Positions 1 through 8,113 of a stretch of 64,000 nucleotides of DNA are shown one piece after another. The position numbers were made by a program, and so were the translations under genes. Position 1 is the first letter of the stretch. The number at the start of each line of letters is the position of its first letter. The DNA is from Bellilinea sp040754815 (GTDB taxonomy: Bacteria > Chloroflexota > Anaerolineae > Anaerolineales > Anaerolineaceae), in NCBI GenBank assembly GCA_040754815.1, contig JBFMBX010000001.1, forward strand, positions 558,001 to 622,000, written 5' to 3'. Under the pieces are notes generated by a model that saw only the letters and a program-made list of their open reading frames with translations, ran no database searches and was not told the DNA's origin.

Positions 1-1
1 C

Positions 2-649
2 AGTCCATGGCAGGTGGAAGTTAGCGGGCTGGTGCATAAACCGCGTATCTTCGATATAGAAGACCTGCGCCGTTTTCCACAGGAAGAACGAGTGTACCGG
101 TTGCGCTGCGTGGAAGGCTGGTCTATGGTCATCCCGTGGTTGGGTTTCCCGCTTGCCCTCCTGCTGAAGGAAGTTGAACCGATGACCAGTGCGGCTTTTG
201 TTAAATTTACCACCATCATGGACATGGAAAATATGCCCGGCGTGAAAAGCCCTTTTTATCCATGGCCCTACACCGAAGGACTGCGGCTGGACGAAGCCTA
301 CCATGACCTCACCCTGCTGGTCACCGGCCTTTACGGCAAAGAACTGCTTCCTCAAAACGGCGCGCCGCTGCGTCTGGCCGTGCCATGGAAATACGGCTTC
401 AAGAGCATCAAAGCCATCGTCAAAATTGAGTTGACCGAAACGATGCCCTCTACTTTCTGGAACATCATTGCCCCCAACGAATACGGTTTTTATGCCAACG
501 TCAATCCGGAAGTGCCGCATCCGCGCTGGTCACAGGCCAGCGAGCGCCGCATTGGCGAAAACCGCCGGCGTGACACGCTGCTGTTCAACGGATACGCCGA
601 GCAGGTCGCTCAGTTATATGCCGGCATGGATTTACGCACCAATTATTAA
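2..649 (+). CDS. msrP: Methionine-sulfoxide reductase catalytic subunit MsrP, 5'-truncated by window edge
   Basis: Molybdopterin subunit of the envelope MsrPQ system, which reduces methionine sulfoxide in exported proteins. The frame is already open at the first bases (SPWQVEVSGLVHK), so the N-terminus and any Tat signal lie upstream and the GTG at 14 is not the true start; about 215 residues are visible. RLRCVEGWSMVIPW carries the Cys that ligates the molybdenum in this family, and TFWNIIAPNEYGFY and NPEVPHPRWSQASERRIG are the typical C-terminal blocks. The stop lies 8 bases before the msrQ start, so the two genes form an operon. Family assignment is confident. Confidence 0.95.
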   Translation, partial: SPWQVEVSGLVHKPRIFDIEDLRRFPQEERVYRLRCVEGWSMVIPWLGFPLALLLKEVEPMTSAAFVKFTTIMDMENMPGVKSPFYPWPYTEGLRLDEAYHDLTLLVTGLYGKELLPQNGAPLRLAVPWKYGFKSIKAIVKIELTETMPSTFWNIIAPNEYGFYANVNPEVPHPRWSQASERRIGENRRRDTLLFNGYAEQVAQLYAGMDLRTNY

Positions 650-657
650 GAGAGCGC

Positions 658-1365
658 ATGAAACACTGGTCGCGCATCCAATGGCTCACTCATATTTTAT
701 GCTGGCTGCCGCTGGTCAGCCTTGTGCTGGCTTACCTGACCGGCAACCTGACCATTAACCCGATTCAGGCAGCCACTCAGCGCTCCGGTGATTTCGCCAT
801 CCTTCTCCTGCTCATCTCATTGAGCATGACACCTCTGCATGTGCTGTTCAATTTACCCCAACTGTTGAAACTGCGCCGCCCGCTTGGCCTGTATGCCTTT
901 TTTTATGCCACCCTGCACATGCTCACATACACGGGCTGGGACTATCAATTTGATTTCCCGCAGATTTACGCCTCGATTGCCGAGAAACCGTATATGATTA
1001 TCGGTTTGCTGACCCTCAGCCTGTTGACTCCGCTGGCGGTCACTTCTCACCGCTGGTGGCAAAAACGGCTTGGTAAAACATGGAAACGGCTGCATCAGCT
1101 GGTTTATCTGGCAGCGGTGCTGGCGGTTATTCATCTGGCAATGGCCGTCAAGGGCGACTTTCTGCGGCTGCAAGGCGATATCTGGAAACCGTTAGCGGCG
1201 ACGATTGTCCTCGTCTTATTAATGATTGTGCGTCTCCCTCCCTTGCGCAAGGTCCTGACAGCCCGCCACCGCAAAGGGCGGGTTGTAAAAATCACCCCCA
1301 AAACCCCGCCAGCGCCGCTGGAAAGCGTCAATCCACAAAAGCAAACAGAAACATCAGGTCGTTGA
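658..1365 (+). CDS. msrQ: MsrQ, haem-binding membrane subunit of MsrPQ
   Basis: A 235-residue integral membrane protein with about six hydrophobic segments. It passes electrons from the quinone pool or a flavin reductase to MsrP. Histidines fall where the ferric-reductase-like family places haem ligands (MTPLHVLFNL, ATLHMLTYTGW, KRLHQLVYLAAVLAVIHLAM). It begins 8 bases after msrP with an AGAG-type ribosome site. Its last 38 bases overlap the 3' end of the convergent glycerate kinase gene. The C-terminal tail after the last membrane segment is basic and Pro-rich and probably cytoplasmic. Confidence 0.93.
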   Translation: MKHWSRIQWLTHILCWLPLVSLVLAYLTGNLTINPIQAATQRSGDFAILLLLISLSMTPLHVLFNLPQLLKLRRPLGLYAFFYATLHMLTYTGWDYQFDFPQIYASIAEKPYMIIGLLTLSLLTPLAVTSHRWWQKRLGKTWKRLHQLVYLAAVLAVIHLAMAVKGDFLRLQGDIWKPLAATIVLVLLMIVRLPPLRKVLTARHRKGRVVKITPKTPPAPLESVNPQKQTETSGR

Positions 1366-2719
1366 CATTGGTTTGAGTCGGGCCAATGCGAATCAAATCG
1401 CCCAGTGCATCAAAGAAGTGATAGGAATCGTTCCGGTCGAGGAAATCCTCCGGCTTCATCCCGAGTGATAAGGCCCTCTTCAAGGTTTCTCCGCTGACCA
1501 CCGCACCGGCTGCGTCAGTAGGGCCGTCATCGCCGTCGGTTGCCAGTGTTACCAGCACCACATTTTTCGCACCGTCCAGTCCCCGTACTGTGCCAAGGGC
1601 AACTTCCTGATTACGGCCGCCCAAACCATCACCGCGCAACGTAACCGTCGTTTCACCGCCCGCCACAACGCAGGCCGGCGGCCGAATGGGCTGCCGGCTG
1701 ACATGAATCTGGCGGCCGACTGCACCAAGAAACTGCCCCAACTGACGCGCTTCACCCTGCATGTAGGTGCTGAGCAGCATCGGCGTCAGACCGCAGGATT
1801 CCGCCTCCTCCAGTGCCGCCTGAGCAGCATGGCGGTTGCTGGCAATGACCAGATTTTGCACATGTTGAAATAGCGGGTCTCCCGGTTTGGGGGTTTCGGG
1901 AATTTTTCCCTCCACTCCTTGCTGTAATCGTTGAAGAATCGAAGGGGGTGTCTGTTCGAGAATGCCATAACGGCGCAAAATAGCCAGAGCATCGCCAAAA
2001 GTGGTAGGGTCGGCAACGGTCGGCCCGGAAGCAATCACATCCAGCGGGTCTCCCACCACATCCGAAAGAATCAGGGTCAGCAAATCAGCATTGCCCACTG
2101 CCCGTGCCAGCCCCCCGCCTTTTACTTCATCCAGATGTTTTCGAAGGGTGTTAATTTCATCAATCGAAGCCCCGCAGCCCAGCAGCAGACTGGTCAGGGT
2201 TTGCAGGTCGGAAAGTGAAATTCCCTCCGCCGGCGAAGTCATCAGGGCTGAGCCGCCGCCCGAAATCAAAGCCACTACCAGATCCTGCTCACAGGCTCGC
2301 TTAAGCAAAGAAAGCAGCCGGCGGGTAGCATTGACCCCCCGTTCATCCGGCACGGGGTGGGCAGCCTCGGCAACCAGCACACGCTCCGGTATTGCCCCTC
2401 CCAGCCTGTTTTCCCGATAAAAACCTTCTTTGGTAATGATCAAACCACCGGAAAGCCGATCTCCCACAATGCGTGCCGCAGCCTTTGCCATGGGGGCTGC
2501 TGCTTTGCCCGCCCCCACAATGAAAACCCGCCGATACCGGCTGAGGTCGTAACTTCTGCCGGCGGCAAACAACAACTCTCCTTCCCGCTCCAAAAAACGC
2601 GCCACCGCCGTTGCGGGATCTACCGCGCGCAGGGCAGCGAACAAAACCCGCTTGATGACATCGCCATGCGGATGATGATCGAGGGTATGGGTGCTGAAAC
2701 TTTCTCGGCTGATGAACAT
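1328..2719 (-). CDS. Glycerate 2-kinase, DUF4147/MOFRL family
   Basis: A 463-residue class II glycerate kinase, which phosphorylates D-glycerate to 2-phosphoglycerate and feeds lower glycolysis. Visible family blocks are VFIVGAGKAAAPMAKAA near residue 65, ALISGGGSALM near 150, NTLRKHLDEVKGGGLA near 190 and the C-terminal MOFRL region VVAGGETTVTLRGDGLGGRNQE followed by LATDGDDGPTDAAGA. The length is normal for the family. It is convergent with msrQ and shares 38 bases with its 3' end. The family is clear; the exact product (2- or 3-phosphoglycerate) cannot be read from sequence. Confidence 0.93.
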   Translation of the reverse strand: MFISRESFSTHTLDHHPHGDVIKRVLFAALRAVDPATAVARFLEREGELLFAAGRSYDLSRYRRVFIVGAGKAAAPMAKAAARIVGDRLSGGLIITKEGFYRENRLGGAIPERVLVAEAAHPVPDERGVNATRRLLSLLKRACEQDLVVALISGGGSALMTSPAEGISLSDLQTLTSLLLGCGASIDEINTLRKHLDEVKGGGLARAVGNADLLTLILSDVVGDPLDVIASGPTVADPTTFGDALAILRRYGILEQTPPSILQRLQQGVEGKIPETPKPGDPLFQHVQNLVIASNRHAAQAALEEAESCGLTPMLLSTYMQGEARQLGQFLGAVGRQIHVSRQPIRPPACVVAGGETTVTLRGDGLGGRNQEVALGTVRGLDGAKNVVLVTLATDGDDGPTDAAGAVVSGETLKRALSLGMKPEDFLDRNDSYHFFDALGDLIRIGPTQTNVNDLMFLFAFVD

Positions 2720-2852
2720 GGGCTTCTTAATCCGACTGGCTGAAATTCCAAATCCACAGAGAGGAACATTTTTATTTTACCCCACAACCTGTCACCTTTT
2801 TCGTAAAATTGAATCGAATTAAATAACATTCCAAAATAAACAGGGAAAAAGT

Positions 2853-3308
2853 ATGACACAGAAGAACAAAACCGTCAAAACCGCCCAACAGAAAAACGCG
2901 CGCTTTCCGCTCTGGATTGCCGCCATTCTCTTAATCGCCATCGCGGGCGGGGCGCTGGTGTGGTTAACCAACCGGCCGGCGGCCGATGCCAGCCTGCCGC
3001 GTGAAATTTCAGTGGCGCAGGCCGCCCAATTACGCGAAGAGGGCGCTTTTGTGCTGGATGTTCGCCAGCCGGAAGAATGGAACGAAGTGCATGTTCCCGG
3101 CGCTACGCTTATCCCGCTTGACCAGCTTGCCAGCCGCATCAACGAACTTCCAAAAGATCAAGAAATTCTGGTTATTTGCCGCTCGGGTAACCGCAGTCAG
3201 GCGGGGCGCGATATTTTATTACAGGCCGGTTTTGAAAAGGTAACCAGCGTCAGCGGCGGCATTACTGCGTGGCGCAGCGCTGGCTACCCTACCGTTTCCG
3301 GCCCGTAA
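2853..3308 (+). CDS. Membrane-anchored rhodanese-domain protein
   Basis: A 151-residue single-domain rhodanese. One N-terminal hydrophobic helix (about residues 15-35, WIAAILLIAIAGGALVWL) anchors it, so the catalytic domain is probably outside the membrane. The active loop ICRSGNRSQAG holds the persulfide-forming Cys, and DVRQPEEWNEVHVPGA is the conserved front half. Transfer of sulfane sulfur or thiol relay is expected of the family. Its stop abuts the stop of the convergent thioredoxin/DUF2892 gene. A GGGA element precedes the ATG. Confidence 0.9.
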   Translation: MTQKNKTVKTAQQKNARFPLWIAAILLIAIAGGALVWLTNRPAADASLPREISVAQAAQLREEGAFVLDVRQPEEWNEVHVPGATLIPLDQLASRINELPKDQEILVICRSGNRSQAGRDILLQAGFEKVTSVSGGITAWRSAGYPTVSGP

Positions 3309-3827
3309 TTATGATTTTTGAAACAGTGTCTTCACCCGGCTGGAAATAGCCCGATAAATGGGGCAGCGGTCATATACCGCACTGAACATCACAAGCCCAC
3401 CAATCGCCAGCAGCAGCATATTCCACTGGTTTGTAACCCCAATCGTCATCAGCACAAGCCCTGCCCCCAATCGCAACAAGCGGTCAAAGGGGGTGGGGCC
3501 GCTTTTTTGCACCGCTTTCCCGGCAGCCAGGTCGGCAAATAAGTTCTCGATGGTCACTGCCGGTTGAGCCCCGGCTTTGCGATACACCAGTTTGCCGTTC
3601 TGGTAAACCAACAGCGTGGGTATGCTGAACACTTTTAATTCCCGCAGCAAATCGGGTGCTTCATCAGCATTGATTTTCAGCAGTTCCACCTGCCCGCGGT
3701 ATTTTTCGCTGGCCGATTTGAGAATGGGATTCATGATCTTGCAGGGAGCGCACCACGGCGCCCAGAACTCAACCACCAACGGTTGACGGCTTGAAGCAAT
3801 TTTTCTTTCGAACTGTTCGAGTTTCAT
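3309..3827 (-). CDS. Thioredoxin fused to a DUF2892 membrane hairpin
   Basis: The N-terminal thioredoxin fold (about residues 1-105) carries WAPWCAPCK, the CxxC redox pair. The C-terminal 60 residues form a DUF2892-like pair of membrane helices (LRLGAGLVLMTIGVTN, MLLLAIGGLVMFSAVYDRCP). I choose the ATG at 3827 (MKLEQFERK), giving 172 aa. The longer frame to 3872 would add residues unlike thioredoxin and would start inside a palindrome. It probably reduces disulfides at the membrane face together with the neighbouring rhodanese. The next gene upstream on the same strand is a free DUF2892 protein, about 105 bases away across a nested inverted repeat. Confidence 0.88.
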   Translation of the reverse strand: MKLEQFERKIASSRQPLVVEFWAPWCAPCKIMNPILKSASEKYRGQVELLKINADEAPDLLRELKVFSIPTLLVYQNGKLVYRKAGAQPAVTIENLFADLAAGKAVQKSGPTPFDRLLRLGAGLVLMTIGVTNQWNMLLLAIGGLVMFSAVYDRCPIYRAISSRVKTLFQKS

Positions 3828-3849
3828 GGCAGTTTCGGCAATGCGGCAA

Positions 3850-3924
3850 ATTACCAGCCGCCAGGCGTGCAATCCTCCCGATCAAAATCAACCGGGAGGA
3901 TTGTTGAATTCGGCGGCTGGTAAT
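3850..3924. repeat. Nested perfect inverted repeat between two DUF2892-containing genes
   Basis: Outer arms of 13 bases (ATTACCAGCCGCC, 3850-3862, and its complement at 3912-3924) enclose inner arms of 11 bases (CAATCCTCCCG, 3870-3880, and its complement at 3893-3903) with a 12-base loop. There is no U-tract on either strand, so it is not a standard terminator. It could be an mRNA-stability hairpin, a small palindromic repeat element or a cruciform-prone site. Confidence 0.8.
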
Positions 3925-3932
3925 ACAAAAAA

Positions 3933-4133
3933 TTACGAGTTCGTGCGGAACTTGAATAACGCATAGGCCGGGCACCAGCCGATCAGGCCGGTTAGCAACG
4001 GCACAAATCCCAGAAATTTAAAAATCGTACCGAGCGTACCGGTAACCACCCCACCCCAGCCTAAGGCCAGTAACAAAATACCGGCAGCAACACGAATAAT
4101 CCGATCTACGGTAGATTCATTAACGAAAGACAT
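3933..4133 (-). CDS. DUF2892 (YgaP-like membrane domain) small protein
   Basis: A 66-residue protein made almost entirely of the DUF2892 module: STVDRIIRVAAGILLLALGW, then a second hydrophobic stretch with LTGLIGWCPAYALF, whose Cys is typical. In E. coli YgaP this module is fused to a rhodanese; here it stands alone beside a separate rhodanese and a thioredoxin-DUF2892 fusion. A very strong ribosome site (AAAAGGAGGAAAGAGCC) precedes the ATG. A role in a membrane thiol or persulfide relay is inferred from context only. Confidence 0.9.
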   Translation of the reverse strand: MSFVNESTVDRIIRVAAGILLLALGWGGVVTGTLGTIFKFLGFVPLLTGLIGWCPAYALFKFRTNS

Positions 4134-4210
4134 GGCTCTTTCCTCCTTTTGAGAACTGGTTTGAATTTCTACCCTTTTGACGAGGTTACTCCCAAAAGGT
4201 TACATCACAC

Positions 4211-4465
4211 TCATTCCTCAGGAGGGCAATCTTCGCAGCCGGACATGGCATTCAACAAGCGATTGAAAAGGGCTTCACGGCGCGGCGCCGGAATGGGGTC
4301 TTTGGTGCTGCCTTTATACATCAGTATCGTTTTCTGCGTCGTATCCAGAACGATGTGGCAGTTATGGCAGGTGCGCAGGTGTTCTTCCGCGTCGGCACGC
4401 AGTTCTTCATCCAGATTGTTATCAATGTAATCCGATAAATAACGGATCAACTCCTCGCAGTTCAT
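4211..4465 (-). CDS. Zinc-finger anti-sigma factor (zf-HC2 type)
   Basis: An 84-residue soluble protein with the zinc-binding anti-sigma signature HLRTCHNC (His-x3-Cys-x2-Cys) near residues 29-36, preceded by MNCEELIRYLSDYIDNNL. Such ZAS domains bind and silence ECF sigma factors and often release them on oxidation of the zinc site. It starts 5 bases after the stop of the adjacent ECF sigma gene, so the pair is co-transcribed. It lacks a membrane segment, which favours cytoplasmic redox sensing. The C-terminus CEDCPPEE adds a second Cys pair. Confidence 0.9.
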   Translation of the reverse strand: MNCEELIRYLSDYIDNNLDEELRADAEEHLRTCHNCHIVLDTTQKTILMYKGSTKDPIPAPRREALFNRLLNAMSGCEDCPPEE

Positions 4466-4470
4466 AACGG

Positions 4471-5058
4471 TTATCCTTTCTCCTGAGCCGCAAAAAAGCG
4501 GGCCAGTTTTTCACGCAATTCCAGCCGGGCGCGGTGCAGGCGCACTTTAACCGCCGCTGGCGAAATTGAGAGGACGGAAGCGGTTTCTTCGGTAGAAAGC
4601 TCCTCCACATCCCGCAATAAAAAGACGGCTCTTAAAGCAGGCGAGAGTGATTGGATGGCTTCTTCCAGCACCACTCGCCGTTCCTGATTCTGAATTAATT
4701 CCTCCGGCAGCCAGCGCCATTCCACAAACTCTCGCGGCAAGGGAACAGCCGCTTCTCCCTCATCGAAACCATCCTCTTCCGGCAGCGGTAAGGCCTGTTT
4801 CTTCCTCAGCCGGTCAAGGCTGAGATTGTAGGCAATCCGGTAAAGCCATGTACCCGCCGAAGACCTGCCCTCAAATTGCTGGCGATTGCGGAAAGCAGAA
4901 AGAAAAGTATCCTGCACCACATCCTCGGCAGCATTTTCATCGGCCAGCAGCCCCAAAGCAAGATGATAAAGGCGGTCAGCATATTGCTCAAACAGTACCG
5001 CCATTGCCCTCTGCGGCTGACTGGATTTCAAACCCTCAAGGATACTCTTATCATCCAC
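4471..5058 (-). CDS. RNA polymerase ECF sigma factor (sigma-70 region 2/4)
   Basis: A 195-residue ECF sigma factor. Region 2 spans about residues 20-90 (ADRLYHLALGLLADENAAEDVVQDTFLSAF, of which AEDVVQDTFL is diagnostic). Region 4 is near the C-terminus (SPALRAVFLLRDVEELSTEE, then a helix-turn-helix ending PAAVKVRLHRAR). The downstream anti-sigma gene is 5 bases away. With the thiol-related genes that follow, an envelope or oxidative-stress regulon is plausible but unproven. No autoregulated promoter could be identified because the upstream sequence is the end of the MFS gene. Confidence 0.95.
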   Translation of the reverse strand: MDDKSILEGLKSSQPQRAMAVLFEQYADRLYHLALGLLADENAAEDVVQDTFLSAFRNRQQFEGRSSAGTWLYRIAYNLSLDRLRKKQALPLPEEDGFDEGEAAVPLPREFVEWRWLPEELIQNQERRVVLEEAIQSLSPALRAVFLLRDVEELSTEETASVLSISPAAVKVRLHRARLELREKLARFFAAQEKG

Positions 5059-5093
5059 CGGTGATTGCCCTGTTGATTAGACGAATGACCGAA

Positions 5094-6533
5094 TCAAAGG
5101 TTACGCCGCGCCGGAGGGGGGGAGGTCGTTTCCTGAATGCCGGGTAAAGCCAGAATGGAAAGGAGAAATAGAATACCGTATAGCGCCATAATCAGCGTAT
5201 AGCCGCCTGCATCCGCAATAGGGCCGGCAATGTAAGCGCCAATTGCACCCGCCCCCGCACCGGCAAGATTAGAAAGCCCCAAAAACCGGCCGGCCTGCTC
5301 GCGCGGCACAATTTCGGTTCCCAACGCCCAGTTGGCAGAATAAAACAACCCCACTCCCGCCCCAACCAGCGAGCCGGCAGCGTACAAAACCGTCATCGAC
5401 GGGAAAGCCAGCATCAGACCAATCCCGCTGGATGCCAGCAGGCCGGCAATGGCCACCAGAACTTTTTTACCAAAGCGATCCGCCAGAAAACCGCTCGGTA
5501 AGGCGGTGATCAAAATGAAGATGCCCACGAACATGGTAATGGTAGCCGCCGGAGCAGCAGCCTTTTCGCCCGCCAGATCCGGAAAACGCTCCTGCAGAAA
5601 AAAGACCAGAAAAGTAGCCACATTGGTCGAACCGACCAGAAAGGCAAGCCGGTTGACTACCCACCACTTGAACGAAGGCTGATAGCGGATATCCCTACCA
5701 ATCCCAATTCTCAGACTGACAATGACCCCCAGCGCCACTGCCACTCCCATCGAAAGGATGCCCGCCAGAACGGTCAACCCGTCTTTAAACATTCCATTGG
5801 GGAGGTTAAGACCTAAAAACCAGCGCACCACGGCACCCATACCGAGAATAATGAGGGTAAATGCCGCCGTCATCAGAACCAGCCGGAAAAATCCCTGCCA
5901 GTCGAGCGGAAACGGAGGTTTTTCCAGCCGCCGTTCGCGCACGAACATGGTCAATGCCGTACAAATCACCATAACCGCCATCAAGATAATCAAAGCAGTC
6001 CACAACTGTCCCTGACTGACCAAACGCCCCATCACAAAGGAAACGAAAATCACCGGCAGCGGCAGTTCCAGCAGGGCTTTGACGCCGGAAAACCGCCCGC
6101 GTTTTGCTTCCGGTACCAGATCAGGAATCAGACCCTGTGTTGCTGCATGGGCAATATTGGAAGAGAACATGGAAAACACATAAATCGCAAACAGTGCCGC
6201 ATAACCGGCTTCTCCCTGCATGCCCGCCACAAGACCTAACAGCGCAAAGACAAGCACTTCCCCCATTGAACCAAGGAGGATGAACGGCCGTCGCCTGCCC
6301 CATGGGTGGGTGCTGCGGTCAGAAAGCATGCCCATCAGCGCCTGAACCAGCACCGCCGTCATCAGCGCCCACAAGCGGATATTGCCGAGCGCCGTTCCCT
6401 TTTCCTGCTCCCCCACAAATTGCTGTACCAGCAAGGGTAAAATCAGGGGTGAAATCGTCTGCGAGCGGGTGGTCAAGGCAAACCAGTAAATATTCAGGGT
6501 GATGTAATCATACCAGCGCAGGGCTCTGTTCAT
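5094..6533 (-). CDS. MFS transporter
   Basis: A 479-residue, about 12-helix major facilitator. The loop after helix 2 reads GMLSDRSTHPWGRRRPFI, the MFS motif A form also seen in sugar:cation and sucrose-type carriers. LADRFGKKVLVAIAG in the second half is the repeated motif. I prefer the ATG at 6533 (MNRALRWYDY) over 6566 because GTGAGGCG sits 5 bases upstream. Substrate unknown; the neighbouring sigma factor on the same strand offers no clear hint. Confidence 0.88.
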   Translation of the reverse strand: MNRALRWYDYITLNIYWFALTTRSQTISPLILPLLVQQFVGEQEKGTALGNIRLWALMTAVLVQALMGMLSDRSTHPWGRRRPFILLGSMGEVLVFALLGLVAGMQGEAGYAALFAIYVFSMFSSNIAHAATQGLIPDLVPEAKRGRFSGVKALLELPLPVIFVSFVMGRLVSQGQLWTALIILMAVMVICTALTMFVRERRLEKPPFPLDWQGFFRLVLMTAAFTLIILGMGAVVRWFLGLNLPNGMFKDGLTVLAGILSMGVAVALGVIVSLRIGIGRDIRYQPSFKWWVVNRLAFLVGSTNVATFLVFFLQERFPDLAGEKAAAPAATITMFVGIFILITALPSGFLADRFGKKVLVAIAGLLASSGIGLMLAFPSMTVLYAAGSLVGAGVGLFYSANWALGTEIVPREQAGRFLGLSNLAGAGAGAIGAYIAGPIADAGGYTLIMALYGILFLLSILALPGIQETTSPPPARRNL

Positions 6534-6725
6534 GATCGCCTCACTATATATATTGCCGAATAGCATTGATTATAGTGGAGAATGGATAATTTCCCGGAAA
6601 TTATGCGATGACATGCCGGATTAATGTTAAAATCAAATTCCAAATGCTGAAATCTTGATTGCCTCTTTGGGGTTAAAATTAATCGGTCACGATAATTAAC
6701 TATTCCACCCTTTTGAGGAGCAAAA

Positions 6726-7283
6726 ATGCCACAAAATCGCACGAGAAAAATTGTTGTCACCGGTGTTTTGGGGGCAATTGCCGTGTTGTTGGGTCTGACC
6801 CGTTTAGGATTTATCCCATGGTTCAGTGGTGCATCGCTTACCATTATGCATGTGCCCGTCATCATCGGCGCCGTTTTGGAAGGCCCCATCGTTGGTCTGG
6901 GCATTGGGCTGATCTTTGGTATCTTCAGCCTGATTCAAGCCGCCGTAGCCCCAACCGGGCCTGCCGATGTCTGGTTCACCAATCCATTGCTTTCGGTGTT
7001 GCCGCGCCTGTTCATCGGGCCGGTGGCCTGGCTGGTTTGGAAAGCCTTTATGAAATGGCGACTGGTGGGTCTGATTCTGGCCGGAATCGCCGGTAGCCTG
7101 ACCAACACGATTCTGGTGCTGGGGATGATCGGTATATTGGGATTTTTACCCTTTGCCGCTCTGATTCCCATTGCCGTGGCAAACGGCCTGCCCGAAGCGG
7201 GCGTTTCGGCGGTGATTACCCTGGTGGTAGTCGCCGCATGGCAGCAATTTGCCATTGGCAGCCGCAAAGGCGCCAGTATCTAA
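6726..7283 (+). CDS. ECF transporter substrate-binding S component
   Basis: A 185-residue protein with about six membrane helices and the ECF S-component pattern: an early Ala/Gly-rich helix, then LTIMHVPVIIGAVLEGPIVG and GLIFGIFSLIQAA. It would capture a vitamin, trace metal or similar micronutrient and dock on the T/A/A' module encoded convergently next door (stops 2 bases apart). The ribosome site TTTTGAGGAG precedes the ATG. The 150-base upstream region is AT-rich and shows no riboswitch I can recognise, so the substrate stays open. Confidence 0.88.
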   Translation: MPQNRTRKIVVTGVLGAIAVLLGLTRLGFIPWFSGASLTIMHVPVIIGAVLEGPIVGLGIGLIFGIFSLIQAAVAPTGPADVWFTNPLLSVLPRLFIGPVAWLVWKAFMKWRLVGLILAGIAGSLTNTILVLGMIGILGFLPFAALIPIAVANGLPEAGVSAVITLVVVAAWQQFAIGSRKGASI

Positions 7284-7285
7284 CC

Positions 7286-8113
7286 TTATCTGCCCAGCCA
7301 GAGAATTACAATCGCCGTAACTGCACCCGCTGCTATTGCTGCGCCGTCCTTCCATGCAAATTGCATGGTATACGTGGAGGTACGGCGCGCTGTGCTGCCA
7401 TAACCGCGGGCATCCATGGCCAGTGCCATAATCTCTGCCCGCCGTAAACTGGTTAGAAAGAGCGGCACAATCAGCGGAATGACCTGCCGCACCCGCTGGA
7501 AGAAATTTCCTTTACGCACCCCCCATTCAGCCCCGCGGGATGCCTGGGCTTTTGCAATCCGTTCGGCTGCCATGGCCAGAAATGGAATGAAACGGATGGT
7601 AATTTGAAAAACCATGACCAGATCGTGAACCGGCAGTCCCAGACGGGCAAACGGAGCCAACAATGACTGCAGCCCATGAATCATTTCCGAGGTGGAAAGG
7701 GTAAAAGAAGAAAGAGAAAGCGCCAGAATCAACACACAAAAGCGCAGCAGCAGCATCCCGGCCGAGAGTAACCCGCTGGCATAAATTTTCAAAACCCCAA
7801 ACTCCATCAGTGGCCGGACATCGGGCGGACGGATGGACACAAAGACCTGCAATAAAGCCAGAATCAGCAAAAACGGCAGAGGCGGCAGCAACCCGCGAAA
7901 GGCAAAACTGAGCGGAATTCGCCCGACCCGCAGTAAAATCAACACCACCAGTAAAGCAAAGAAAAGCCCCAGCGGCCGGGCAGTAAAGGTGGCCGCCATA
8001 AGGATCATCAAATAAACCACAATGCGAGCCCTGGCATCCAGACGGTGAAGGAACGAATCCAGAGGCAGGTATTGCCCGATGTTCACCATGCGTAAAAATT
8101 CAAAATTATGCAC
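7286..8113 (-). CDS. ecfT: ECF transporter transmembrane T component
   Basis: About 275 residues with 5-6 membrane helices. The two short coupling motifs that contact the ATPases are visible as AQASRGAEWG and AMDARGYGS (the usual Ala-Arg-Gly pair, the first as SRG). I choose the GTG at 8113 (HNFEFLRMVNIGQ), which has GGAGG six bases upstream and overlaps the stop of the ATPase gene by 8 bases. The longer frame starting at 8158 lacks a ribosome site. It is translationally coupled to the ATPase. Confidence 0.9.
   Translation of the reverse strand: MHNFEFLRMVNIGQYLPLDSFLHRLDARARIVVYLMILMAATFTARPLGLFFALLVVLILLRVGRIPLSFAFRGLLPPLPFLLILALLQVFVSIRPPDVRPLMEFGVLKIYASGLLSAGMLLLRFCVLILALSLSSFTLSTSEMIHGLQSLLAPFARLGLPVHDLVMVFQITIRFIPFLAMAAERIAKAQASRGAEWGVRKGNFFQRVRQVIPLIVPLFLTSLRRAEIMALAMDARGYGSTARRTSTYTMQFAWKDGAAIAAGAVTAIVILWLGR

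Noticed and set aside
6567..6725. Riboswitch controlling the ECF S component
   Set aside because: Region is AT-rich with no recognisable conserved core or terminator.
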